Positions 7,945-16,998 of a stretch of DNA of 64,000 bases are shown piece after piece; position 1 is the stretch's first letter, and every line of letters starts with the position of its first letter. Position numbers and translations under genes: made by a program. Origin of the DNA: Pseudomonas izuensis (GTDB lineage Bacteria > Pseudomonadota > Gammaproteobacteria > Pseudomonadales > Pseudomonadaceae). The notes under the pieces were generated by a model. The model worked only from the letters and a program-made list of their open reading frames with translations. It was not told the origin of the DNA and did no database searches. Location of the stretch: positions 1 to 64,000 of the forward strand of contig NZ_WTFT01000043.1 of the NCBI RefSeq assembly GCF_009861505.1. Direction: 5' to 3'.

Positions 7945-9114
7945 ATGCTCAATGTCCAGACTCTCAAATCCCCAGGTTCGATCGACGGCTGGGATCATCA
8001 GGATCCGGAAGAGGCCTTCACCCTGCCTTCGCGTTACTTCTACGACGAGACCTTGTTCAAGGCCGAGCGCGACAACATTTTCATGCATGCCTGGCATGTC
8101 GCCGGGCATGTCAGTGAGTTCGCCGAGCCGGGGCAGTATGTGGTGACGGATATTTTCGACCAGAGCGTGGTGGTGGCGAAGAATCGGCAGGGGCAGATTC
8201 ATGCGTTCCACAACGTCTGCCAACATCGCGGCAATCGCCTGCTGGAAGAACGTCGCGGCACCACCGGGGGCGTGGTGCGTTGCGCCTATCACTCGTGGTG
8301 CTACGAAATGGACGGCAGCCTGCGCAGCGCGCCCCGGTGCGAGAAGATGAAGAACTTCGAGTTGCAGCAGTTCAACATTCCGCAGATCCGCACCGAGGAA
8401 ATGGGCGGTTTCATCTACTTCAATCTTGATCCGAAGGCGCCTTCTCTGCGCGATTTGTTTCCCGGTGCCGATGAAGAAATGCGCCGGGTGTTTCCGGACC
8501 TGGCCAACATGCGCCTGATCGAGGAACAGGACGTGATTGTGCCGGCCAACTGGAAGGTGATCATGGACAATTCCATCGAGGGCTATCACTTCAAGTTGTC
8601 GGGGCCGTGCCATATCGACCTGGCCAGACTCATCGATTTCAAGGGCTATCAGTTGACCAAACGCGACAATTGGTGGACCTACATCGCCCCCGCCAATCTG
8701 TCGGTAACCGAAGCCTACGGCGTGCCGCTGCGCAAGGATCTGAACCCGGACGAGTGCTTCTTCAACATTGGCCTGTGGCCGAACAACACCTTCTACACCT
8801 TCCCGTTCTCGGAGTTCCTGGGCTCGTTCATCATGATTCCGCTGGACGCCGAGCGCTCGCTGTTGCGCTTCGGGTATTACTCCAACAATGCCGAGACCGC
8901 CAGGGTCAGCGAGCAGTGCATGAAGTGGATGAACGAGGATCTGGGGCCGGAGGATATTGCGCTGAATATCTCGGTGCAGAAGGGTTTGCATTCGCTGGGG
9001 TATGACCAGGGCCGCTACATGATCGATGCCCAGCGCAGCAATGAGAGCGAGCATTTGGTGCATCACTTTCATCGGTTGGTGTTTAACGGGATTCACGGTA
9101 AGTCCGCGATCTGA
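7945..9114 (+). CDS. Rieske non-heme iron oxygenase, quaternary-amine type
   Basis: A 389-residue oxygenase alpha subunit. The start at 7945 has AGGAG about 11 bases ahead. The Rieske [2Fe-2S] ligands are in CQHRGN and CAYHSWCY (C-x-H and C-x2-H). The mononuclear iron site follows in D208-N-S-I-E212-G-Y-H215 with H223 and a later Asp (EDIALNI). A Glu at the position of E212, in an N-x2-E-x-Y-H pattern, is typical of the choline/glycine-betaine/carnitine oxygenase group, where it bridges the two metal centres. No reductase gene lies nearby, so electrons must come from a reductase encoded elsewhere. With a GMC oxidoreductase and a choline-type binding protein next to it, it probably demethylates or hydroxylates a quaternary amine. 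The substrate is unknown. Confidence 0.88.
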   Translation: MLNVQTLKSPGSIDGWDHQDPEEAFTLPSRYFYDETLFKAERDNIFMHAWHVAGHVSEFAEPGQYVVTDIFDQSVVVAKNRQGQIHAFHNVCQHRGNRLLEERRGTTGGVVRCAYHSWCYEMDGSLRSAPRCEKMKNFELQQFNIPQIRTEEMGGFIYFNLDPKAPSLRDLFPGADEEMRRVFPDLANMRLIEEQDVIVPANWKVIMDNSIEGYHFKLSGPCHIDLARLIDFKGYQLTKRDNWWTYIAPANLSVTEAYGVPLRKDLNPDECFFNIGLWPNNTFYTFPFSEFLGSFIMIPLDAERSLLRFGYYSNNAETARVSEQCMKWMNEDLGPEDIALNISVQKGLHSLGYDQGRYMIDAQRSNESEHLVHHFHRLVFNGIHGKSAI

Positions 9115-9128
9115 ACCAGCCCACATCC

Positions 9129-9222
9129 TGTAGGAGCAAAGCTTGCTCGCGAAGGCGGTGTGTCAGTCGACGCTGATTTTGCCTGCCCCACCGCTATCGC
9201 GAGCAAGCTTTGCTCCCACAGC
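9129..9222. repeat. REP pair (REPIN)
   Basis: TGTAGGAGCAAAGCTTGCTCGCGAA and its inverted copy TCGCGAGCAAGCTTTGCTCCCACA flank about 45 bases between the Rieske and GMC genes. Confidence 0.88.
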
Positions 9223-9262
9223 GGGTGTGAAATGTTCTTTCAACTATGGAGCACCCCGAACC

Positions 9263-10924
9263 ATGGCCAACCATGAGTTTGATTACCTGATTGTGGGCGC
9301 AGGGTCCGCGGGCTGTGTGTTGGCCAATCGCCTGGGTGAAGATCCGGCAGCGAAGATTCTGCTGCTGGAGGCAGGACCTGCGGACAAGAGCTGGACCATC
9401 GACATGCCGTCCGCCGTCGGGCTGGTGGTGGGTGGCACGCGCTATAACTGGAGCTACCACTCTGAGCCGGAACCCTATCTGGACAGTCGCCGCATCGGCA
9501 CGCCTCGGGGGCGAACCCTGGGCGGTTCTTCGTCGATAAATGGCATGGTTTACATCCGTGGCCACGCCCGGGATTACGACGCATGGGCCGAACAAGGTTG
9601 TGAAGGCTGGAGTTATCAAGAGGTGCTGCCGTACTTCAAACGCGCGCAGAGCCATGCCGACGGCGCCGACGATTATCGCGGGGCGACCGGGCATTTGCAC
9701 GTCACCCCCGGCGATACGCAAACACCGTTGTGCGCGGCGTTTCTGGCGGCCGGCGCCGAGGCCGGGTATGGCTTGAGCGACGACCTCAACGGCTACCGTC
9801 AGGAAGCCTTCGGTCCGGTGGACCGCACCACTCGCAACGGCCGGCGCTGGAGTACCTCGCGCGGTTATCTGAGCGAAGCGCTGGGCCGGGGCAATGTGCG
9901 GGTGGCCACCGATGCCCTGGCGTTGCGCATCCTGTTCGACGGCCTGCGTGCCATCGGCATCGAGTACGAACAGAACGGCGTAACCCACACGGCCCATGCC
10001 CGCCGCGAAGTGTTGCTGACGGCGGGAGCGATCAATTCGCCGCAATTGTTGTTGCTGTCTGGCATAGGTCCGGCGGCGGAACTGCGCGACCTGGGCATCA
10101 CCGTCAAACATGACCTGCCCGGTGTCGGCCGACGCCTCAACGACCACCCGGACACCGTCGTGCAATACCTGTGCAAAAAACCGGTGTCGCTGTACCCCTG
10201 GACCACCGCACCGGGCAAATGGTGGATCGGCGCGCGCTGGTTCGCCACTCACGATGGGCTGGCGGCGAGCAACCATTTCGAAGCCGGGGCGTTCATCCGC
10301 TCCCGGGCCGGGGTCGAACACCCCGACCTGCAATTGACCTTCATGCCGCTGGCGGTGAAACCCGGCAGTGTCGACCTGGTGCCGGACCACGCCTTCCAGA
10401 TCCACATCGACCTGATGCGCCCCACCAGTCTCGGTAGCGTCACACTGACCAGCGCCGACCCCAGGCAGCCGCCGCGCATCCTGTTCAATTACCTGAAAAC
10501 CGAGCAGGATCGAGCCGACATGCGCGCCGGTGCCCGGCTGGTGCGCGAGATCATCGGGCAACCGGCCATGGCGGCGTTCAAGGGCGAGGAACTGGTCCCC
10601 GGCCCCCAAGCGCAAAGTGATGAAGCGCTGGATGCCTGGGCCAGACAAGTGACGGAAACCGGCTACCATGCCAGCGGCACCTGCAAGATGGGGCCCGCAG
10701 GTGACTGGGAGGCAGTGGTCGACCCGCAATTGCGCGTGCATGGCCTCGACGGTTTGCGGGTGGTGGATGCCTCGATCATGCCGGTGATTGTCAGTGGCAA
10801 CACCAACGCACCGACGGTGATGATCGCGGAGAAGGCCAGTGACATGATTCGCGGCAGGCAACCTCTGCCGCCCTCCAAAGCACCGGTATGGATTCACCCG
10901 CAATGGCAGACGCAGCAACGATAG
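9263..10924 (+). CDS. GMC-family FAD oxidoreductase (choline dehydrogenase-like)
   Basis: A 553-residue FAD enzyme of the glucose-methanol-choline family, which oxidises an alcohol to an aldehyde. The dinucleotide-binding motif IVGAGSAGC is at residues 10-18, the second GMC signature (GRTLGGSSSINGM) near residue 80, the substrate-region signature TAGAINSPQLLLLSG near 255, and the C-terminal block with HASGTCKMG (active-site His) and SGNTNAPTVMIAE (second catalytic residue, Asn) near 470-530. The start at 9263 was preferred over longer frames that run into the REP pair. The GlxA-type regulator follows after 9 bases, so they are co-transcribed. Beside a Rieske oxygenase and a choline-type binding protein, a choline-like alcohol is the probable substrate. 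Confidence 0.9.
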   Translation: MANHEFDYLIVGAGSAGCVLANRLGEDPAAKILLLEAGPADKSWTIDMPSAVGLVVGGTRYNWSYHSEPEPYLDSRRIGTPRGRTLGGSSSINGMVYIRGHARDYDAWAEQGCEGWSYQEVLPYFKRAQSHADGADDYRGATGHLHVTPGDTQTPLCAAFLAAGAEAGYGLSDDLNGYRQEAFGPVDRTTRNGRRWSTSRGYLSEALGRGNVRVATDALALRILFDGLRAIGIEYEQNGVTHTAHARREVLLTAGAINSPQLLLLSGIGPAAELRDLGITVKHDLPGVGRRLNDHPDTVVQYLCKKPVSLYPWTTAPGKWWIGARWFATHDGLAASNHFEAGAFIRSRAGVEHPDLQLTFMPLAVKPGSVDLVPDHAFQIHIDLMRPTSLGSVTLTSADPRQPPRILFNYLKTEQDRADMRAGARLVREIIGQPAMAAFKGEELVPGPQAQSDEALDAWARQVTETGYHASGTCKMGPAGDWEAVVDPQLRVHGLDGLRVVDASIMPVIVSGNTNAPTVMIAEKASDMIRGRQPLPPSKAPVWIHPQWQTQQR

Positions 10925-10933
10925 AGATCACTC

Positions 10934-11998
10934 ATGAGCAATCAGTCGTCGAGTAACGCAGAAACACGCTTCACCTGGCGGCGCGGCGAGGTCGCGCCGT
11001 TGCGCGTCGCGGTGTTGCTGTTGCCATCGTTTTCCAACTTCGGACTGGCGGCCGTGCTGGAGCCGCTGGCCATTGCCAACTGGCTGAGCCAGCGCACATT
11101 GTTCCAGTGGTCATTGTTGTCGCTGGACGGCGAACCGGTGCAGGCCAGCAACGGCCTGACCACCGTCGCCAACGATGGCTTGAAGGCCGACCAGGGGTTT
11201 GATGTGTGCCTGGTGATCGCCAGTTTCGATGTGCATAAACACAGCCGCAACCTCGCGCTCAAAAGCTGGCTGCGCAAACAGGCGTTGTTCGGCGCGGTGC
11301 TGATGGGGGTGGAAACCGGCACCGAACTGCTGGCGGCGGCCGGGGTACTCGATGGTTATGAAGCGGCGGTGCATTGGGACAACTTGCAGGGTTTTCAGGA
11401 AAGTTATCCACGGGTCCACGCCAAGCCGCAGCTGTACACCCTGGAACGCCAGCGCATGACCTGCGCCGGCGCCACATCGACGCTGGACATGCTGCTCGGC
11501 TGGATCGGCCAGAGCATCGACAGCGAACTGGCGCGGGAAATCGGCATGCACCTGTTGATGGGCCAGGTGCGCGCGCCGGCGGACAACCAGCTCGACGGCA
11601 GCCTGACCAACACGGGGTTGTACGGCAGCAAGATTCGCCGCGCCGTGCAGTTGATGGAAAAGGCGCTGGAGGAACCGCTGGATTGCGAAGCGATTGCCGG
11701 CCAGGTCGGGTTGTCGCGGCGGCAACTGGAGCGGCAGTTCAAGCATCAGACCGGGCTGTCACCGCTCAAGTACTACATCACCTTGCGCCTGGCCAAGGCC
11801 CACAGTTTGCTGCAACAGACGCGTCTGAGTGTGGCTCAGGTGGCAGCCTGTTCGGGTTTCGGTTCACTGGAGCATTTTTCCCGCACTTACCGCGCCCGCT
11901 TCGGCTGTCCGCCCAGCGAAGACCGCAGTCAGGTCTGGACCGCTCCGGTGATGCGCCAGCCGCTGCGCAAGGCGCAGCGGCCGGTTGAGGCGGATTGA
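10934..11998 (+). CDS. GlxA-family AraC regulator
   Basis: A 354-residue regulator with an N-terminal DJ-1/PfpI-like sensing domain (about residues 25-190) and a C-terminal AraC/XylS double helix-turn-helix (about 225-325, with the segment ending in VAACSGFGSLEHFSRTYRARFG). This architecture is that of GbdR, CdhR and ArgR, which in pseudomonads control glycine betaine, carnitine and arginine use; they respond to quaternary amines or amino acids. The gene follows the GMC gene with 9 bases between and its stop abuts the stop of the convergent aldolase gene. It is the natural candidate regulator for the Rieske/GMC/aldolase/binding-protein set. Confidence 0.9.
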   Translation: MSNQSSSNAETRFTWRRGEVAPLRVAVLLLPSFSNFGLAAVLEPLAIANWLSQRTLFQWSLLSLDGEPVQASNGLTTVANDGLKADQGFDVCLVIASFDVHKHSRNLALKSWLRKQALFGAVLMGVETGTELLAAAGVLDGYEAAVHWDNLQGFQESYPRVHAKPQLYTLERQRMTCAGATSTLDMLLGWIGQSIDSELAREIGMHLLMGQVRAPADNQLDGSLTNTGLYGSKIRRAVQLMEKALEEPLDCEAIAGQVGLSRRQLERQFKHQTGLSPLKYYITLRLAKAHSLLQQTRLSVAQVAACSGFGSLEHFSRTYRARFGCPPSEDRSQVWTAPVMRQPLRKAQRPVEAD

Positions 11999-12727
11999 TT
12001 ACTGGCGATAATCCGGTTCTTCCTCGTCCAGAATCCCCAGCAGCGCATTGAAATGCTTGTCGGCAAAACCCGGATAGTCGAGCCATTGCCGGCAGGTCTT
12101 GCGTGCGATGTCATCGCTGGCGATGCGCAACTCCCGTCCCGTTGAAAGCGCGGTGATATAGGTCTCGCAGGCCCGTTCGAAGTAATACAGATCATCGAAG
12201 GCCTGGGCGATGCTCGGCGCGGCCACCAGCACCCCGTGATTGCCCATCAACAGAATCGGCTTGCCCCCCAGCAGACGGCTGACCCGCTCGGCCTCATCCC
12301 CCAGGCCCATGCCGTCGAAGCCGTCGTCGATCACCACGCGCTCGAAGAAGCGCATGCAGTTTTGCTCGATGGGCGGCAGCCGCGAATCCTTGAGACAGGC
12401 CAACGCCGTCGCGTACTTCGAATGGGTATGCAGGATGCAGCGGGCATGAGGCTGATTGCGGTGCAAAGCACTGTGCAAGGCCCAGGCGGTGATGTCCGGC
12501 GCATCCGGACGGTCGAGGCTGGACGGATCATCGGCGTTGACCAGCAGCAAGTCGCTGGCCTTGATTCGCGAGAAATGCTTGCCATAAGGATTGATCAAGA
12601 ACTCCCGACCGTCTCCCGACACCGCCACGCTGAAGTGATTGGCGATGGACTCGTGCAGGTTCAGCCGCGCCGCCCAGCGAAACGCGCAAGCCAGGCGGGT
12701 TCTCAATTGCTCGACAGGTTGATTCAT
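11999..12727 (-). CDS. Class II aldolase/adducin family protein
   Basis: A 242-residue member of the class II aldolase (fuculose-phosphate aldolase/adducin) fold. The zinc-binding signature HTHSKY, with a further His in GNHGVLV, is intact, and the family's opening AARLNLHESIANHFSV is present. The start at 12727 (MNQPVEQ) is chosen over an upstream GTG-like extension. It is convergent with the GlxA regulator, the stops being adjacent, and divergent from the choline-type binding protein. Enzymes of this fold cleave or epimerise hydroxy-acyl compounds, or decarboxylate. What this one does with a product of the Rieske/GMC branch is not readable from sequence. Confidence 0.85.
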   Translation of the reverse strand: MNQPVEQLRTRLACAFRWAARLNLHESIANHFSVAVSGDGREFLINPYGKHFSRIKASDLLLVNADDPSSLDRPDAPDITAWALHSALHRNQPHARCILHTHSKYATALACLKDSRLPPIEQNCMRFFERVVIDDGFDGMGLGDEAERVSRLLGGKPILLMGNHGVLVAAPSIAQAFDDLYYFERACETYITALSTGRELRIASDDIARKTCRQWLDYPGFADKHFNALLGILDEEEPDYRQ

Positions 12728-12984
12728 CCGGTGCTCCACAGATGTTGATCGGTTGCCTGGCAGTGTAGAGGGACGCCTTGCGCGCACTTGATGGGAAACG
12801 ACATGGGCTGCCGTTATTTAGCGGCATCGCAACTGCTGGAAAACGGCGCGTTTATGCCGCGTTTGATCAAGAGCAGCCTCGATTACGCCCTCACAGTAAT
12901 CCACCTGTGGCGAGTGATTTCACGAAGGATTTTTTCTGCATCACCCATAACAACAAAAAGGTTCACCCCTTGAGGAGTCGATCC

Positions 12985-13920
12985 ATGAAAGCCTTGCTCT
13001 TGCTTGCATCCCTCACTATGCCGTTGCATGCCCTGGCCGCCGAACCGGAATCCTGCGCCACGGTGCGCTTCTCGGACGTCGGCTGGACCGACATCACCGT
13101 CACCACCGCCGTTGCCAGCGAAGTGCTGGAATCCCTTGGCTACACGACCAAAACCACGCTGCTGTCGATCCCGGTGACCTACCGCGCCCTGTCCTCGGGC
13201 AAGGAGCTGGACGTGTTCCTCGGCAATTGGATGCCGACCACCGAAAACGACATCAAGCCCTACCGCGACGCCGGCACCGTGGAAACCGTACGCGCCAACC
13301 TGCATGGCGCCAAATACACCCTGGCGGTACCCGACTACGTGTACGACGCCGGGCTGCATGACTTCGCCGACATCGCCAAATTCAAGGACAAACTCAACGG
13401 CCAGCTCTATGGCATCGAACCGGGCAACGACGGCAACCGGCTGATTCAGACCATGATCGACAAGAACGCGTTCGGCCTGAAGGACTTCAAGATTGTCGAG
13501 TCCAGCGAAGCGGCGATGCTCTCGCAACTCAAACGCGCCACGCGCAAGAACGAATGGATGGTGTTCCTGGGCTGGGAACCGCACCCGATGAACACCCGCA
13601 ACAAGATGAAATACCTCAGCGGCGGCGACGAATACTTCGGCCCGAACTTCGGCCAGGCCACGGTCTACACCAACGTGCGCAAGGATTACCTCAAGGAATG
13701 CAGCAACGTCGGCAAGCTGTTGCAAAACATGGAGTTCAGCCTGGCCATGGAGAACCAGTTGATGGATGCGGTGCTGAACCAGAACCAGAAGCCCCGGGCG
13801 GCGGCCAAGGCGTGGTTGAAGGCTAATCCGGCGGTGTTGCAGGCCTGGCTGGAAGGGGTCAGCAGCCGGGATGGCAAGGGTGGGTTGGCGATGGCGAATG
13901 CCCGGCTGGCGAGCCAGTAG
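12985..13920 (+). CDS. Choline/betaine-type ABC transporter substrate-binding protein
   Basis: A 311-residue periplasmic protein with a signal peptide (MKALLLLASLTMPLHALAA). The start at 12985 has a strong GAGGAG site 8 bases ahead. The mature sequence has the ChoX/OpuAC family pattern: CATVRFSDVGWTDITVTTAVA at the start, then LGNWMPT and FLGWEPHPMN, whose Trp and Tyr residues build an aromatic cage for trimethylammonium groups. There is no permease or ATPase nearby. Pseudomonads are known to use several orphan binding proteins (CbcX, CaiX, BetX) with one shared CbcWV core, and this fits that pattern. It supplies the best clue that the surrounding enzymes act on a quaternary amine. Confidence 0.88.
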   Translation: MKALLLLASLTMPLHALAAEPESCATVRFSDVGWTDITVTTAVASEVLESLGYTTKTTLLSIPVTYRALSSGKELDVFLGNWMPTTENDIKPYRDAGTVETVRANLHGAKYTLAVPDYVYDAGLHDFADIAKFKDKLNGQLYGIEPGNDGNRLIQTMIDKNAFGLKDFKIVESSEAAMLSQLKRATRKNEWMVFLGWEPHPMNTRNKMKYLSGGDEYFGPNFGQATVYTNVRKDYLKECSNVGKLLQNMEFSLAMENQLMDAVLNQNQKPRAAAKAWLKANPAVLQAWLEGVSSRDGKGGLAMANARLASQ

Positions 13921-13937
13921 CCGGCAACACCAATCCA

Positions 13938-14024
13938 CTGTAGGAGCGAGCCTGCTCGCGATGGTGTGTCAGCCACATTGATGTCGACTGACACACCATC
14001 GCGAGCAGGCTCGCTCCTACAGGG
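13938..14024. repeat. REP pair (REPIN) with palindromic interior
   Basis: CTGTAGGAGCGAGCCTGCTCGCGATGG and its inverted copy. The interior (GTGTGTCAG...CTGACACAC) is also inverted, so the whole 85 bases can fold into one long hairpin. The same interior occurs in opposite orientation at 32001-32086. Confidence 0.9.
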
Positions 14025-14100
14025 GATCTTCAACGAACACAACATCTCGTTACCACTAATGAGCACCTGACGACCGGCAGCAAAAATAAATTGCCACTAA

Positions 14101-14130
14101 ATATGACATGCGTCATATTACGTACGTAAT
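14101..14130. promoter_or_regulatory. Two palindromic operator candidates before the efflux operon
   Basis: ATATGAC-ATGC-GTCATAT (14101-14118) is a perfect 7-base inverted repeat, immediately followed by the perfect 14-base palindrome ATTACGTACGTAAT (14117-14130). They sit 30-60 bases before the EmrA-like start. Such sites are typical for dimeric repressors of the MarR or TetR type, but no such gene is in the neighbourhood. Confidence 0.55.
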
Positions 14131-14159
14131 TAAATGCCGTTTCCTACAGGTAATCCTCC

Positions 14160-15281
14160 ATGACCAGCATGCCTTCCGTTGAGCCCGACCTGGCCGTCCC
14201 GGTGACCGCCCCCAAGCCTCCCCTGCTCAAACGCCTGCTCCTGCCGACCCTGGGCATCGCCGCGCTGGTGCTGGCCGGTGTGTACGCCGCGCACTGGTGG
14301 ACGAACGGCCGATTCATCGAGGAAACCGACGACGCCTACATCGGCGGCGATGTGACGGTGATCGGGTCAAAGGTTGCCGGTTACATCGACGAAGTGCTGG
14401 TGACCGACAACCAGACGGTCAAGGCCGGTGACGTGCTGATCCGCCTCGATTCCCGCGACTACCGCGCTAATCTGGCCAAGGCCGAAGGCGCGGTGGCGGC
14501 TGAAGAAGCCCTGCTCGCCAACCTCGACGCCACCGAACAGCTGCAACAGGCGGTCATTGGCCAGGCCCGTGCCGGCATCGATGCCGCTGGCGCCGAAACC
14601 GCCCGTTCGCGGGATGACGATGCCCGCTACAAAAAACTGGTCAGCACCAACGCTGTTTCTGTGGAAAGCGCCCAACGGGCCAATGCCACGTTCAAGACCG
14701 CACAGGCTCAAAGCAGCCGTGCCCAGGCTGAATTGCTGGCTGCGCAACGGCAGCTGAATGTCATCGCCACCCAGAAACAACAAGCCCGCGCCGCTTTGAT
14801 TCAGGCCAAGGCCGAGCGCGACCTGGCGCAGTTGAACGTCGGCTACACCGAGTTGCGCGCGCCGGTGGATGGCGTGATCGGCAATCGTCGGGCACGGGTC
14901 GGTGCGTATGCCCAGGCCGGCTCGCAACTGTTGTCGGTGGTGCCCTCCAGTGGTTTGTGGGTCGATGCCAACTTCAAGGAAGACCAATTGGCGCGCATGA
15001 CGCCCGGCCAGCGGGTGGTGATTCATGCCGACGTGCTGTCGGGGCAGGAGTTCCACGGCCATCTGGACAGCCTCGCGCCGGCCAGCGGTTCGCAATTCAG
15101 CGTACTGCCGCCGGAGAACGCCACGGGCAACTTCACCAAGATCGTGCAGCGGGTGCCGGTGCGGATCCATCTCGATCCGGCCGACAGCGTGCTCGGTCAT
15201 CTGCGTCCCGGTTTGTCGGTGACCGCTGAAGTGGACACCCGCAAGGCACCTGACGCCCCTGCCGTGGCCAGCGCGCCATGA
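14160..15281 (+). CDS. EmrA-like membrane fusion protein of an efflux pump
   Basis: A 373-residue HlyD-family periplasmic adaptor. A cytoplasmic tail of about 25 residues is followed by one transmembrane helix (about 27-48), then FIEETDDAYIGGDV, the standard start of EmrA-type adaptors. The lipoyl halves (VAGYIDEVLVTDNQTVKAGD and YTELRAPVDGVIG) flank a long Ala/Gln-rich coiled coil (about 100-220), and a beta-barrel domain follows. The stop overlaps the start of the 14-TM transporter gene by 4 bases (ATGA), so they are co-translated. The pair probably exports a toxic compound together with an outer-membrane channel encoded elsewhere. Two palindromes upstream suggest repressor control. Confidence 0.92.
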   Translation: MTSMPSVEPDLAVPVTAPKPPLLKRLLLPTLGIAALVLAGVYAAHWWTNGRFIEETDDAYIGGDVTVIGSKVAGYIDEVLVTDNQTVKAGDVLIRLDSRDYRANLAKAEGAVAAEEALLANLDATEQLQQAVIGQARAGIDAAGAETARSRDDDARYKKLVSTNAVSVESAQRANATFKTAQAQSSRAQAELLAAQRQLNVIATQKQQARAALIQAKAERDLAQLNVGYTELRAPVDGVIGNRRARVGAYAQAGSQLLSVVPSSGLWVDANFKEDQLARMTPGQRVVIHADVLSGQEFHGHLDSLAPASGSQFSVLPPENATGNFTKIVQRVPVRIHLDPADSVLGHLRPGLSVTAEVDTRKAPDAPAVASAP

Positions 15282-16870
15282 GCCGCCCCCTCGCCGCCCC
15301 GGCGCAACCGTTCAATGCCGCGAGCATGGCCACGGCGACCAAGGTCTTCGCCTTCGCCAGCATGTGCATCGGCATGTTCATCGCGCTGCTGGATATCCAG
15401 ATCGTCTCGGCATCGCTGCGTGACATTGGCGGCGGACTGTCGGCCGGTACCGACGAAACCGCCTGGGTACAGACCAGCTACCTGATTGCCGAAATCATCG
15501 TGATCCCACTGTCCGGCTGGTTATCGCGGGTGTTTTCTACACGCTGGCTGTTCTGCGCATCCGCCGTGGGTTTTACCCTGACCAGCCTGCTCTGCGGCGT
15601 CGCCTGGAACATCCAGAGCATGATCGCCTTCCGCGCCCTGCAAGGGTTTCTCGGCGGCTCGATGATTCCCATGGTGTTCACCACGGCTTTCGTTTTCTTC
15701 GGCGGCAAGCAACGGGTGATCGCCGCCGCAACCATCGGCGCGGTGGCTTCGCTGGCACCGACCCTCGGGCCGGTGATCGGTGGCTGGATCACTGATATCT
15801 CGTCCTGGCACTGGCTGTTCTACATCAACCTGGTGCCGGGGGTTTTCGTTGCCGTGGCGGTGCCGATGCTGGTGAAGATCGATCAGCCGGAGCTCTCGTT
15901 GCTCAAGGGCGCCGACTATATAAGCATGGTGTTTCTGGCCCTTTTCCTCGGCTGCCTGGAATACACCCTGGAGGAAGGCCCACGCTGGAACTGGTTCAGC
16001 GACAGTACGATCCTCACTACCGCGTGGATCAGCGGCTTGGCCGGCCTGGCATTCATCGGCCGCAGCCTGCACGTGGCCAACCCGATCGTCGATTTGCGCG
16101 CCTTGAAAGACCGCAACTTCGCCCTCGGTTGTTTCTTTTCATTCGTCACCGGGATCGGCCTGTTCGCCACTATTTACCTGACACCGCTGTTTCTCGGCCG
16201 GGTGCGCGGCTACGGCGCGCTGGACATTGGCCTGGCGGTTTTCTCCACCGGGGTGTTCCAGATCATGGCGATTCCGCTGTATGCCTTTCTGGCCAACCGC
16301 ATTGATTTGCGCTGGATCATGATGACCGGCCTGGGGTTGTTCGCCTTATCGATGTGGGATTTCAGCCCGATCACCCACGATTGGGGTGCCAGGGAGTTGA
16401 TGTTGCCGCAGGCCTTTCGCGGGATTGCCCAGCAACTGGCGGTGCCGCCAGCGGTGACCCTGACCCTGGGCGGGCTGGCGCCGGCGCGGCTCAAACATGC
16501 TTCGGGGTTGTTCAATTTGATGCGAAACCTGGGCGGCGCCATCGGCATCGCTGCCTGCGCGACCATTCTCAATGACCGCACCAACCTGCACTTCACCCGG
16601 TTGGCCGAACACCTCAACAGCACCAACGAAGCCCTCAACCAGTGGCTGTCCCAGGTCGGCAACAACTTCGCCGCCCTGGGTCAGAGCGGCGATGTCGGGG
16701 TGAGTGCCAGCCTGCACCAGCTCTGGCTGCTGACCTACCGCGAAGCGCAGACACAAACCTACGGCGACGCATTCCTGATGATCATGGTCTGCTTCATCGT
16801 CGCCACGGCGATGGTGCCCTTGATGCGCAAGGTGCAACCACCGGCTGCGCCGAGTGCGGATGCGCATTGA
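15278..16870 (+). CDS. EmrB/QacA-type MFS drug exporter (DHA2 family)
   Basis: A 530-residue inner-membrane proton antiporter with 14 predicted transmembrane helices. Family marks include the first-helix IALLDIQIVSASLRDIGGGL (the D-x-x-I-V-N-x-A-L-P region of DHA2 exporters, here DIQIVSASL), the ETAWVQTSYLIAEII segment and the antiporter motif C region APTLGPVIGGWITD. It overlaps the EmrA-like gene by 4 bases and has the length of EmrB. The drug or metabolite exported cannot be read from sequence. A REP pair follows the gene. Confidence 0.92.
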   Translation: MSRPLAAPAQPFNAASMATATKVFAFASMCIGMFIALLDIQIVSASLRDIGGGLSAGTDETAWVQTSYLIAEIIVIPLSGWLSRVFSTRWLFCASAVGFTLTSLLCGVAWNIQSMIAFRALQGFLGGSMIPMVFTTAFVFFGGKQRVIAAATIGAVASLAPTLGPVIGGWITDISSWHWLFYINLVPGVFVAVAVPMLVKIDQPELSLLKGADYISMVFLALFLGCLEYTLEEGPRWNWFSDSTILTTAWISGLAGLAFIGRSLHVANPIVDLRALKDRNFALGCFFSFVTGIGLFATIYLTPLFLGRVRGYGALDIGLAVFSTGVFQIMAIPLYAFLANRIDLRWIMMTGLGLFALSMWDFSPITHDWGARELMLPQAFRGIAQQLAVPPAVTLTLGGLAPARLKHASGLFNLMRNLGGAIGIAACATILNDRTNLHFTRLAEHLNSTNEALNQWLSQVGNNFAALGQSGDVGVSASLHQLWLLTYREAQTQTYGDAFLMIMVCFIVATAMVPLMRKVQPPAAPSADAH

Positions 16871-16893
16871 GGTCAGATCGGAAATTTTGGCCC

Positions 16894-16984
16894 CTGTGGG
16901 AGCGAGCCTGCTCGCGATGGCGGTTTGTCAGGCAATGATGATGTGACTGACCCACCGCTATCGCGAGCAGGCTCGCTCCTACAG
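16894..16984. repeat. REP pair (REPIN)
   Basis: CTGTGGGAGCGAGCCTGCTCGCGATGG and inverted copy CGCGAGCAGGCTCGCTCCTACAG, between the convergent ends of the efflux operon and the AhpD-like gene. Confidence 0.9.
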
Positions 16985-16998
16985 TTGATTGGGGACTA

